From Streptomyces wedmorensis (GTDB lineage Bacteria > Actinomycetota > Actinomycetes > Streptomycetales > Streptomycetaceae): a stretch of 41,211 nucleotides of DNA. Made by a program: the position numbers and the translations under genes. Numbering within the stretch: position 1 is the first letter of the stretch; each line of letters opens with the position of its first letter. The stretch spans positions 1-41,211 of the forward strand of contig NZ_JNWK01000065.1 of NCBI RefSeq assembly GCF_000716445.1, in the 5' to 3' direction. The notes under the pieces were generated by a model. It saw nothing but the letters and a program-made list of their open reading frames with translations. It was not told the origin of the DNA and did not search any database. This document shows positions 8,361-16,247 of this stretch, piece by piece.

Positions 8361-8854
8361 CTAGCGGTTCGGGAGGCCTGGCGGCGACTCGCGGACGCGG
8401 GGCTCCCCAGTCAGGCGCACCACCGCTCACCGACCAACAGCCCCATCTGACTCTGGCGTCCTGCCCGGAGCTGACCGCCTCGATTCGGTGGGAGCTCGCC
8501 GAGGTGGCCGCCGTCCTGGCGTTGTCGGTGCGGTTCACCGGGGTGGTCCGTTTCGAGCGGCCCACCCCGGTGCTGGCCTGGGCGCTGGAGCTGGACTCCG
8601 CGCTGACCGGTTTGCACCGCCGGGTGTGGGAGGCGGTGGTCTCGGACAGCCCGTCCGAGACCCTCAATCCGTTGCATGAGCCCGGGCGCTGGAGCCCGCA
8701 CATCACCCTCGGTCGCACCCGGCGTGCGGGTGCCTTCGCCGGTCGGCGTGTCCCCGACCTGCTGCCGGTGTCGCCGCCCTCGGCCCGGCTCGTCAACCTG
8801 CGCAGCTACGACACCGAGACCGGTGCCATGAAGGTGCTGGAACCCTGCCCCTGA

Positions 8855-9424
8855 GACGACCCCGACACCGACCGGCCAGTGCCCCTTCGCCGAAGTCGAA
8901 GGCGAAGAAGGAGGAGGACCCAGGCAAGCAGCGACGGCGGCTCCAGGACGCGGACGCCGCCCGTTAGCCGTCGGGCAGCCGCGTCGGGCCCAGCCCCGGC
9001 CCCGGCAGAACCGGATCCGCGCCATCGGCGCACGCCGTGATGCGCGCGCTCTGCCTCTCGTTCGGCACCCCACCGCCTCGCTGGGGTGACAGGACCGAGC
9101 ATCGCCCACCGAATGGAGCACACGAGGGACCCGCGGCTGAAGGCCAGTCGTCCGAACAACTCACCAGCAGTCGGCGGTGGACAACCATCCCGTCCGTTCC
9201 GAGCACGAACAACACGGTCTGACCGCGTGCCCCACCTCCCCCGCACTGCACTGCACTGCATATACGGCGGCGGGCCCGGTGACGATCAGGGCGGGTCGGG
9301 CGGTGGCCTGCTGGTGGCGGCCGAGGATCGTCAGCGCACGGAGCGGCCGAGGATCATCAGCGCACGGATCCGGGCGACGAGGGTATGAAAGGCGGGACGG
9401 GGGTGCGCGCCGTCCGGCGAGACG
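8855..9424. other. 570-bp intergenic region, weak hairpin and short repeats
   Basis: No coding frame looks convincing. It contains a possible hairpin after the RNA ligase stop (CTTCGCC 8885-8891 with GGCGAAG 8901-8907), a short CACTG/CTGCA run near 9240-9258, and a 26-bp tandem repeat near the phosphatase 3' end. Confidence 0.5.
9317..9368. repeat. 26-bp tandem direct repeat, two copies
   Basis: Two adjacent 26-bp units beginning GCGGCCGAGGATC differ at one base (G or A at unit position 14). They lie about 55 bp beyond the 3' end of the PhoD-like gene. No function is evident. Confidence 0.85.
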
Positions 9425-11119
9425 TCAACTTCCCTTCGTCAGATTCCGGTCGAGGACGCCGATGAGCCGTGCTCCCGCGCGGTCGGTCCCGCGGCGCCCA
9501 TGCTTCGCATCCGCCGAGGCCCTCTCTAGTCGCAGCCGTGCTGTACGTCCACGCAGTGTCAGCGTCATCAACTGGTTGCCGAACCACGGCCCGCCGGTGC
9601 GCTCCCACCGGACCGCCGGTCGCGCGATCCGTCCGTGGCGGGCGAGGAGGTGCCCGATCCCCTTGGCGAACCGGCTCCAGCCGAAACGGAACCCGGCCCG
9701 CATGGCAGCGGGCACCGAGTTGTGCAGCGGTGAGCAGGTGAACTGGAAGACGCGGGAGCGCGGCGGCTGCCCGGTGGTCCAGACGGGCTCCGCCACATAC
9801 GCGTGGTGGACGTCCCCGGACAGCACGCACACCGTCGCCGGGGCGGCGTCGGCCCTCCCCACCTGGGCGACCGTCTCCGTCAGACTTTCGAACGACGAGG
9901 TGAACGCCGCCCAGTGCTCCAGGTCCGCCCGCCGACGCAGCCACTCGCCGAAGCGCGCCCAGCGCGGGCCGCGTTCGCCCCGGCAGAGCGCCGCGTGCCA
10001 GCTCTCCGCGAAGTGGAGCATCGGAGGCAGCAGCCACGGGAGCGAGGTCCCGACCAACAGGTGGTCGACGCCGCCGAGCTCGTCGAAGGCCTGTGTCCGC
10101 AACCAGGCCGCTTCCTGAGCGTCCAGCATCGTCCTGTGCTGCTCCTCCAGCACACGCGCGGCCCGGGTGTCGACCATCAGCAGCCGGGTGCGACCGAAGT
10201 CCCTGCGGTAGCTCCAGCGCACCGACGCCGGGTCGGCTTCGGCGCGTTCGGCGAACGCGCGCAGTACTTTTGTGGCGTCGTCGGCCGCCAGTACCGCCGC
10301 GTACAGCTCGTCCTCGGCGAGCTCGGCGGGGGAGAGGTTCCCGAGGTGCTGGTAGACCCAGTACGACATCAGACCGCCGGTGATCCGCTCGTGCCACCAG
10401 GGCGTCGCCCGCATGTCGGCCACCCAGGCGGCGCTGGTGTTCCAGTCGTCGATGACGTCGTGGTCGTCGAAGATCATGCAGCTGGGCACGGTCGAGAGCA
10501 GCCAGCGCAGTTCGGGGTCGCTCCAGGACTCGTCGTAGAGGTGGGTGTACTCCTCGTAGTCGGCGACCTGGTCCGGTGGGGCGGCGGAGCCGGTGCCGGC
10601 GGCCCGCCGATGCCGGGCGATCCAGGCGCGGGTGTCGGCGGACGTCTCGTCGGCGTACACCTGGTCGCCGAGAAGGAGGAGAACGTCGGGACGCTCGGCC
10701 TCCGGGTCGGCGGCGAGCCGGGCGGAAAGGGTGTCGAGGACGTCGGGGCCCACCGGGTCGGACTCGTCCACGGCAGGCGCCGCCCACCGGCACGAGCCGA
10801 AGGCGACCACCGCGCCCGTCGCCGGGACCGGCGGCGTGTGGATGGTGCTGGGCGGCTGGGACGAGTCCGCGAGGGGCCACACCTGCTCGCCGTCGAGCAG
10901 CACCTCGTACGTCGTGGCGGCCCCAGGGGCGAGTCCGGTCACGACCACTAGCGCGTAGTGGTGGTCGGCGACGCGGAACGTCGGAGCCGAACCCCCCGCG
11001 CCGCCCGGGCACCGTACCTCCGCCGTGCACGCCCGGTCGGTCTCGACCCACACCGTCGCGCTCGTGCCCGACTCCCAGTCGACGTGCCGCAGGAGCGGTC
11101 CCAGCCTCAGACCGGCCAT
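9425..11119 (-). CDS. PhoD-like alkaline phosphatase / phosphodiesterase
   Basis: The 564-residue product carries the PhoD metallophosphatase motifs: VAFGSCRWAAP, RPDVLLLLGDQVYADETSADTRAW, SCMIFDDHDVIDDWNTSAAW, LLMVDTRAARVLEE and a late VCVLSGDVHHAYVAEPVW. These supply the Asp, Asn and His ligands of the metal centre that cleaves phosphate esters. The N-terminal region up to about residue 100 resembles the beta-sandwich of the PhoD family. No Tat or Sec signal peptide is seen, unlike classic secreted PhoD, so it is probably cytoplasmic. ATG at 11119 has GGAAGGGGA upstream; GTG at 11122 is equally possible. Two 17-bp direct repeats lie upstream and may regulate it. Confidence 0.9.
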   Translation of the reverse strand: MAGLRLGPLLRHVDWESGTSATVWVETDRACTAEVRCPGGAGGSAPTFRVADHHYALVVVTGLAPGAATTYEVLLDGEQVWPLADSSQPPSTIHTPPVPATGAVVAFGSCRWAAPAVDESDPVGPDVLDTLSARLAADPEAERPDVLLLLGDQVYADETSADTRAWIARHRRAAGTGSAAPPDQVADYEEYTHLYDESWSDPELRWLLSTVPSCMIFDDHDVIDDWNTSAAWVADMRATPWWHERITGGLMSYWVYQHLGNLSPAELAEDELYAAVLAADDATKVLRAFAERAEADPASVRWSYRRDFGRTRLLMVDTRAARVLEEQHRTMLDAQEAAWLRTQAFDELGGVDHLLVGTSLPWLLPPMLHFAESWHAALCRGERGPRWARFGEWLRRRADLEHWAAFTSSFESLTETVAQVGRADAAPATVCVLSGDVHHAYVAEPVWTTGQPPRSRVFQFTCSPLHNSVPAAMRAGFRFGWSRFAKGIGHLLARHGRIARPAVRWERTGGPWFGNQLMTLTLRGRTARLRLERASADAKHGRRGTDRAGARLIGVLDRNLTKGS

Positions 11120-11139
11120 CACGAGTCCCCTTCCGGCGC

Positions 11140-11179
11140 TCCGTACGGTATGGAACGGCCGCTCTGTACGGTACTGAAC
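11140..11179. promoter_or_regulatory. paired 17-bp direct repeats upstream of the PhoD-like gene
   Basis: TCCGTACGGTATGGAAC (11140-11156) and TCTGTACGGTACTGAAC (11163-11179) match at 14 of 17 positions with a 23-bp period, about two helix turns. On the gene's strand each begins GTTC, reminiscent of the GTTCA core of Streptomyces PHO-box units, although PHO boxes repeat at 11 bp. Position suggests a promoter or operator. Confidence 0.5.
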
Positions 11180-11409
11180 CCGCTGCGGAAACGGCGCCGT
11201 TGCGCCGCCCGGATGCCCCGCGCCGGGCCCGACGGACCCGCGAGTAGCGCCGGCTCGCGCCCGGCATGGGCGAGGACAAGATGGTCAAGATCGACACCGA
11301 CGCGAAGGGGAGCAGGGAGAAGGTCACCGCGACTGCTCTTGCGGCCGCCGAGCGGCTCGGTTCCACACTCCTGCGCCCCGCCCCGAAGGCTGGCGGCGGA
11401 TACGGCTCG

Positions 11410-12380
11410 TCACCGTCGTCGACCGAGAACCTTCACCGCGATTGCGAGTGCTGCCAAGCCCGCGGCCACCGCCACGGCTCCCCCCCGATGACACGGTGGT
11501 CGTGCCGACGCCCTCCGTCGTCGACAGCGCACGGCAGGGGATCGGGCGAACACGGTGCCATCGCGCGAAGGGACAGGGGCGCCCCGTAGGGCGAACACGT
11601 TCACCAGGAGCCCGAACATACGATCGTACAGAGACCGGGCGCGAGATCGTGCGCCCAGACGCCGACACGCTGTGCTCGTCCGACGACGATCTCGCGCCGA
11701 GGGTGATCGATGGCGCGTACTACCGCGGCCACCACTCGTTCCGGCGACGTCACAGGCGGCAGCGGCCGGATTCGACGATCGATGTAGTGCGCGGCATGAC
11801 GACGGATCGGCGTGTCGAGCGCGCCCGGCAGAACAACGCACACAGCGACACCAGGAGCGTTGCGCGACTCTTGACGCAGCACCTCGAGAAACCAAGCAAT
11901 CCCCCTTTCGAGGTCACCTACGGTGAGACACAGGGGAGAAGAGCCGTCCGCACAGAGAACCGATGTTGACGATCACCCCGTTGCCCTGAGACCTGAACTG
12001 CGGCAACACCGCCCGGGCCGCGTGGGCCTGGCCGAACAGCGTGGTGTTCACAATCTGCCGGAACACAGGGCCGGGAGTGTCCTCGAACAGGCCGTAGCTC
12101 CCTACGGCCGCGGCGTTCACCCAGGCGTCGATGCGCCCGAACCTTTCGACAGCACCTCGGGCCAGAACACGGACGGCCGCTTCATCCCCGACGTCCGTCG
12201 GGACGGCCAGCACCCGTCCTCCTCGCTGCTCACACTCCCGCGCGACCGCGACGAGGGTCCGCTCGGTGCGGCCGCCAGCACGAGGCCGGCCCCGAGGGCG
12301 GCGAGTGCCTACGCCCTCCTGCGGCCGATGCCGCTCGATGCTCCGGTGACCACCACCACGGGCCGGACCGGCCGGTTCAC
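11410..12380 (-). pseudogene. SDR-family short-chain dehydrogenase, frameshifted
   Basis: Pieces in different frames line up in SDR order. First is VNRPVRPVVVVTGASSGIGRR (nucleotide-binding TGxxxGIG) from GTG at 12380, followed by an early stop. Then comes LAVPTDVGDEAAVRVLARGAVERFGRIDAWVNAAAVGSYGLFEDTPGPVFRQIVNTTLFGQAHAARAVLPQFRSQGNGVIVNIGS (12213-11914). Next is NAPGVAVCVVLPGALDTPI (11882-11601), then a tail SLYDRMFGLLVNVFALRGAPVPS ending in a hydrophobic stretch AVAVAAGLAALAIAVKVLGRRR (stop 11410). The catalytic YxxxK segment is not readable. At least three frame disruptions make it non-functional. The ancestral protein probably had a C-terminal membrane segment. 11180-11409 shows no gene. 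Confidence 0.75.
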
Positions 12381-12566
12381 GATGCCCCGCCGATCCAGTG
12401 GTCCCTAACGGCCCCGGCGTCGACGGCTGACCACGAGCCCTTGGCCGGTCGGCGAAGGTGGAACAGCTGAAGACGGGACTGCTCGTTCGATCCGGTCAGG
12501 TGCTCCAAGGATGTGATCGCTTGGGTCCGACCTGTACGAGAGTGAGGGTCCGGATGCCGACCGAAA

Positions 12567-13164
12567 TCAGTGCGGCAGGTAGCAGCTGATGCCGGCCGGC
12601 AGGTGCGGGGAGAGGGCCGCGGCGCGCTGCCACATGCCCGAAACCTGCTCGGCGGGCCGCTGTTGCTCGCCGTGCAGGGCGTTGAGCGCCACCAGACACC
12701 CCGTGAGCGCCGGTACCACCCACTGCGCATAGGTCAAGCTGTCGACGTGCCTTGTCGAGGTCGACGGGGTGCTTGCTCGCCTTCTCGGCGTCCTCCGGGT
12801 CAGAGGAAGAGGCTAGCTCGACCTTCTTTCCCAGTACGCGGGCGTAGGCGGTGGCTGCCAGGGCCGCCGCGGTGACGACGGTCTTGGCCGTGGTGGATGC
12901 GGCGACGCCCTGCTGGGTGGCGACGCGGTGGACGTTCACGGCCAGGAGCCCCCCACTGCCGAACAGGTGCACGCCGATGGCAGCGGCATTGACCGGCGTC
13001 CACTTCGTCCAGCCGGCAGAGGCGATCTGATCCGTGGTCGCCCTTGTACCGCCTTCACTCCTGGCAGCACCGTTGAGGCCGACCGCACCCATCAGCGAGC
13101 CACCGAACCAAGCGGCCAGGCCCACATCGTGCAGACTGCGAATCAGCGTGTGACGTTCGGACAC
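12567..13164 (-). pseudogene. membrane protein, frameshift near the 3' end
   Basis: From GTG at 13164 (AGAAGGAGC upstream) the product reads VSERHTLIRSLHDVGLAAWFGGSLMGAVGLNGAARSEGGTRATTDQIASAGWTKWTPVNAAAIGVHLFGSGGLLAVNVHRVATQQGVAASTTAKTVVTAAALAATAYARVLGKKVE. It has two to three hydrophobic segments (about residues 12-28, 55-75 and 88-104). Near 12740 the frame changes. The other frame continues YAQWVVPALTGCLVALNALHGEQQRPAEQVSGMWQRAAALSPHLPAGISCYLPH and stops at 12567, giving a natural fourth segment. The single disruption could be a real mutation or a sequencing error. I do not know the function; it looks like a small integral membrane protein. 12381-12566 shows no gene. Confidence 0.65.
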
Positions 13165-13250
13165 GGGAGTGCTCCTTCTGAGCGGTAGCAGTGGGCTTGG
13201 CCGACGCAAACGTCGCACCCCACCCTCACCCAGCCCCGGACACACCGCCA

Positions 13251-13451
13251 TCACGGTGAGCCGGATGGGTGCGATTGCCAGACGTACATCGGACGGGGTG
13301 GCAGCGGACCACGGACACCAGGCCGGCTGCGGCCTTCCACCCATACGTGCAAGGTCCGCTCCACGGCCTCCTGGGTGCTCTCCTCCCCGTAGTCCTTCAG
13401 TCCCGGGAACTCCGTCCGCAGGCATGCCAGCACCTTGCAGCGGAACTCCAC
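13251..13451 (-). CDS. hypothetical protein or gene fragment
   Basis: The frame reads VEFRCKVLACLRTEFPGLKDYGEESTQEAVERTLHVWVEGRSRP. Upstream it stays open to about 13515 as LPFSGKFGQEAIRLFEAHA without an ATG. The balanced composition and helical pattern suggest coding origin. It has no family signature I can name. It may use GTG at 13451 or be a 3' remnant whose start was lost. Confidence 0.4.
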   Translation of the reverse strand: MEFRCKVLACLRTEFPGLKDYGEESTQEAVERTLHVWVEGRSRPGVRGPLPPRPMYVWQSHPSGSP

Positions 13452-13822
13452 TGCGTGGGCCTCGAACAGGCGGATCGCCTCCTGGCCGAATTTCCCCGAG
13501 AACGGAAGTGATCACAAACGCCCAACCGAGACGCCGCCTGGCCGATCTCCACAGAGGCTTCGCGCGCAGGTGAGGAAACGGCGGCTGCGCAGCCGCCGCG
13601 AGGCAGGGCTGGTCAGCTGGTCACGCGGTGCTGTCCTGGAACAGCTGCTACGTCGAGCGCGGCTACACCAGGCCGGCCCAGGCGAAGCGGCTCGAACGAC
13701 GAAGCCGTCGACGCGGAGCCGGACCAGGAAAGGGGCGGGCCCCCGCTTCCTACACGGCAGGGGGAGGCTTCGTCGGCCCGGACGACGAGAACCGGACGGA
13801 CGGCTTGAGATGCAGGTGCACG
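13452..13822. other. intergenic stretch with a 20-bp palindrome, no confident gene
   Basis: A perfect palindrome CGGCGGCTGCGCAGCCGCCG lies at 13577-13596. A plus-strand frame near 13630 (WNSCYVERGYTRPAQAKRLE) looks partly protein-like but is short and unassigned. Confidence 0.4.
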
Positions 13823-13857
13823 CATGAGGCCCGGATCCACAGGATCCGGGCCTCATG
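13823..13857 (-). terminator. 16-bp hairpin downstream of tRNA-fMet
   Basis: A perfect 16-bp stem (CATGAGGCCCGGATCC paired with its complement) closes on the 3-nt loop ACA. It starts 10 bp beyond the tRNA 3' end on the same strand. No long T run follows, as is common in actinomycetes. Confidence 0.8.
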
Positions 13858-13866
13858 TCACGTCAG

Positions 13867-13940
13867 TAGCGGGGACAGGATTTGAACCTGCGACCTCTGG
13901 GTTATGAGCCCAGCGAGCTACCGAGCTGCTCCACCCCGCG
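13867..13940 (-). tRNA. initiator tRNA-fMet (CAU)
   Basis: The minus strand folds into a 74-nt cloverleaf. The acceptor is CGCGGGG with CCCCGCU, leaving the unpaired 1-72 position typical of bacterial initiators. The anticodon stem has three consecutive G-C pairs around CAU (TGGGCTCATAACCCA), and the T-arm is GCAGGTTCAAATCCTGT. The 3' CCA is not encoded. Upstream, TACAGT near 13956-13961 may be a -10 box. An essential tRNA amid decaying DNA marks this as chromosome. Confidence 0.95.
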
Positions 13941-14097
13941 TCGGTAGGACCAACTGTACGCTACCCATGGCACCGCCCAAGACCAGACCCCTTGGCTCGC
14001 TCGACCACAGGACCGGCACGATCCGGGGCTCACTCGCCCCTCTACGTCGGCACCCGCAGCCGGCAAACGACACCACCTTGACAGGCCACATTAAGAA

Positions 14098-14240
14098 TCA
14101 CTGACCCAAGGCCGCTTGATCGAGACCGGCGGTGGACAGGTCATGGTCGCGGAGTGCGGTGAAGTCGACGCCCAGTTTCTTCAGGTCATACCCGTCCGAC
14201 TCCATTTGGTCAGGGCCGCCACGCATGCCCTGGGGCGAGC
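14098..14240 (-). pseudogene. 3' fragment of an unidentified gene beside an ISL3 end
   Basis: The frame MRGGPDQMESDGYDLKKLGVDFTALRDHDLSTAGLDQAALGQ (stop 14098) has protein-like composition and ends normally. It is cut off upstream where an ISL3-type terminal repeat starts at 14247. It is probably the tail of a resident gene truncated by the element; the family is unknown. Confidence 0.4.
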
Positions 14241-14246
14241 CTCGGC

Positions 14247-14339
14247 GGCTTTGTCGAGCAGTAGTGGGTTCTGGCACAGATCTTGGGGAGCCGTCGCGGA
14301 GTGTTACCTCGATGTTCGATTGCGAGGGGGCTGTTCGCG
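14247..14339 (+). repeat. ISL3-type terminal repeat, left copy
   Basis: It begins GGCTTTGTCGAGCA, then GTAGTGGGTTCTGGCACAGA and TCTTGGGGAGCC, and continues to about 14339. The same sequence occurs inverted at 17940-18036 (about 85 percent over some 70 bp by eye) and in direct orientation at 38258-38340. Short forms of the outer 13 bp occur near 32509 and 40747. Confidence 0.75.
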
Positions 14340-14546
14340 TGAGACCGCGTCGGGGACGAACGCATCGAGGACGAACGCGGCGAGGTCCTCGACGCTGCTC
14401 GAGAGGTGGTGAAGATCGTGATGAACTCGCAGTTGATAAATTGGGGGCCGGGCTCGGCGCTGGCCGGGCGGGACGGGGGATTCGAGCGGAATGGCGTTCT
14501 CTGTGCGGCAAGTGACAGCTCGAACGCGACACGTCAGAGTCCCGGC

Positions 14547-16013
14547 GTGAGCGAGACCAACGATCTGACGTCGGCGGAAGCGCGTATATGGCGGGCCTTT
14601 CCGCGAGGCGAGTCCGTGGACTTCCGCGCCGCCGAGGACGAGGATCCGGCACTCGCCAACGCCTGGGGCGCTGAGCGGACCGTGCGGGCGAGAGTGCTGC
14701 GGGCACTGCTCATCAAGGCTCCGCAGGAGGAGGGAGAGATCGCCGCGCTCAAGATCACGGGGGCGCGGATGACCGGCGTACTGGACCTGAAACATGCCAC
14801 GATCGATGCCGCCATCCGGCTGAGCCACTGCCAATTCGACGACGTTCCCGACCTGTACGGTGCCCAGCTGCGCGAGCTCGATCTGAGCAAGTCGGTTCTG
14901 CCGGGCCTGACTGCGGAGACCTTAAGGGTCGAGGGGGTGCTGCGGATGACAGGCTGCCGTACGCGGGGGCCGGTGCGGTTCGGCGGGGCGCAGATCTCCG
15001 GGGCGTTGTTCATGGAGGAGGCGGAGTTCACGGCGCCGGACGACTCCGAGCCGGTGCTGCAGCTCAATCAGGCTGTGATCGGTGCCGACCTGTGGGCGCC
15101 GGAGATGCGCGCGAACGGACAGGTACGACTCACCGGCGCCTCTGTCGCCGGGCGGATCAACGTTCAGGACGCCGAACTCAACCAGCCCGGTGGCACCGCA
15201 CTGGACGCACAGAACCTCACCGTGGGAGCCCATGTGCGGGCGCGGCGCGTACGTACGCAGGGCGGGGTCGAGCTCCGTGGCTCGCGTATATCAGGCCGTT
15301 TCGACCTGCTCGACGCCCACCTGTCGCGTCCGGGCGGCACGGCACTTCGGGCCAGCAGCTGTGTCATCGGCGAACTCTGGCTGCTCGGTGGCGATCGCAT
15401 CGAGGGTGCCCTGAATCTGCGGCGTTCCCGTATAGAGATCATGAACGTCGAACCGAAGGTGCTGCCGGACCAGGTGTTGATCAGCAATCTCACCTACACC
15501 GTACTCACCCCACACGAGCCCGCCGAGAGGCGCCTTCCGATGCTGGAGCGGGACGGCGACCGTTATGAGCCGTTCGGCTATGAGCAGTTGACGGCGGCCT
15601 ACCGCCACGTCGGTGACGATGACGCGGCCCGACTCGTCCAACTTGCCAAGCAGCGCCGCCGGCGCACCACGCTCACCTGGTACGGACGACTGTGGGGGTA
15701 CCTCCAGGACGGCGTCGTCGGCTACGGCTTCCGCCCGTTGCGCGCGGCTGTCTGGTTGCTGTCGCTCATGGCCGTCGGGTCGATCGCCTACGGCCTGGAC
15801 CACCCCAGCCCCGTGAAGGCAGGCGAGGGGCCTGCCTTCAACCCCGTCTTCTACACCCTCGACCTGCTCCTGCCGATCATCAGCTTTGGCCAGGAGTCGG
15901 CATTCGCCCCTGTCGGCTGGCACCAGTGGTTGTCGTACACCCTGATCATCACCGGCTGGATCCTGGCGACGACGATCGTCGCCGGCGTGACCCGTACGGT
16001 GAGCCGCCAATGA
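14547..16013 (+). CDS. membrane-anchored right-handed beta-helix protein
   Basis: The product has about 488 residues from GTG at 14547 (VSETNDLTSAEARIWRAFPRGESVDFR). The middle (about 50-310) is a series of roughly 20-residue pentapeptide-like rungs (ALKITGARMTGVLDLKHATIDAAIRLSHCQF, LRELDLSKSVLPGLTAETLRVEGVLRMTGCR, GGVELRGSRISGRFDLLDAHL). It ends in two or three transmembrane segments (AAVWLLSLMAVGSIAYGL; FYTLDLLLPIISFG; WLSYTLIITGWILATTIVAGV). Streptomyces homologues are often labelled membrane-associated oxidoreductase, but I see no redox cofactor motif and do not adopt that. The frame is open back to 14406; I prefer the GTG where conservation begins. It lies between the ISL3-type repeats and looks intact. 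Confidence 0.75.
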   Translation: MSETNDLTSAEARIWRAFPRGESVDFRAAEDEDPALANAWGAERTVRARVLRALLIKAPQEEGEIAALKITGARMTGVLDLKHATIDAAIRLSHCQFDDVPDLYGAQLRELDLSKSVLPGLTAETLRVEGVLRMTGCRTRGPVRFGGAQISGALFMEEAEFTAPDDSEPVLQLNQAVIGADLWAPEMRANGQVRLTGASVAGRINVQDAELNQPGGTALDAQNLTVGAHVRARRVRTQGGVELRGSRISGRFDLLDAHLSRPGGTALRASSCVIGELWLLGGDRIEGALNLRRSRIEIMNVEPKVLPDQVLISNLTYTVLTPHEPAERRLPMLERDGDRYEPFGYEQLTAAYRHVGDDDAARLVQLAKQRRRRTTLTWYGRLWGYLQDGVVGYGFRPLRAAVWLLSLMAVGSIAYGLDHPSPVKAGEGPAFNPVFYTLDLLLPIISFGQESAFAPVGWHQWLSYTLIITGWILATTIVAGVTRTVSRQ

Positions 16014-16017
16014 CCCG

Positions 16018-16215
16018 CTCGGCACTGGTCGATCACTTGATGCGGCGCTACTCCCACTGCCGATTCTTCCTCCTGTCCACGGACCACGGGTCGTCACCAG
16101 AGGGCAACCTCAACCACGCGTTCCATCGAAGCCTGGGCTTCCTGTCCTACGAGGAAAAGGAGATGCCAGGCTTCGGACTGCCAAGGAACCGCCCTGACCT
16201 GCGCGATACGGCTCC
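16018..16215 (+). pseudogene. C-terminal fragment of a GNAT acetyltransferase
   Basis: The stretch SALVDHLMRRYSHCRFFLLSTDHGSSPEGNLNHAFHRSLGFLSYEEKEMPGFGLPRNRPDLRD is nearly identical to the last 60 residues of the intact GNAT gene at 18244-18696. It starts abruptly in the middle of acetyl-CoA motif A and ends at the ISL3 transposase 3' side. It is a duplicated remnant, not a gene. Confidence 0.85.
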
Positions 16216-16247
16216 ATGGGTGAAAGATCTTGAAGAGTTGTGGTGTG

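Larger units (their letters stand above)
5551..8854 (+). pseudogene. 2'-5' RNA ligase family protein split by stacked IS elements
   Basis: The first 15 codons (GTG at 5551, VRTVELLLDEAARLA) end at CTAG 5591-5594. Joining this CTAG to the one at 8361-8364 gives VRTVELLLDEAARLAVREAWRRLADAGLPSQAHHRSPTNSPHLTLASCPEL, followed by SPHITLGRTRRAG and a stop at 8854. The two H-x-T/H-x-L motifs (PHLTLA and PHITLG) are the twin catalytic histidine motifs of the 2H phosphoesterase/2'-5' RNA ligase family. The rebuilt protein is about 180 residues, normal for the family. The 2.77 kb between the CTAG copies contains an IS5-type element and an IS481 element. The exon-like pieces need no other repair, so the insertions look recent. 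Confidence 0.85.

Noticed and set aside
9237..9262. CACTGCACTGCACTGCA run as a functional repeat
   Set aside because: Three short units only, with no structure around them.
9357..11366. Long minus-strand frame of 669 codons overlapping the phosphatase
   Set aside because: Arginine/glycine-rich shadow in another frame of the PhoD-like gene, without motifs.
13577..13596. 20-bp palindrome as a replication or transfer origin
   Set aside because: No iterons or flanking AT-rich DNA; more likely a chance hairpin or old terminator.
14406..14546. Upstream extension of the beta-helix protein to 14406
   Set aside because: The extension is not protein-like and overlaps the region near the ISL3 end; GTG at 14547 fits conservation better.
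14406..16013. Annotating the beta-helix membrane protein as an oxidoreductase
   Set aside because: No cofactor-binding or redox motif is visible; that label is inherited from database practice.
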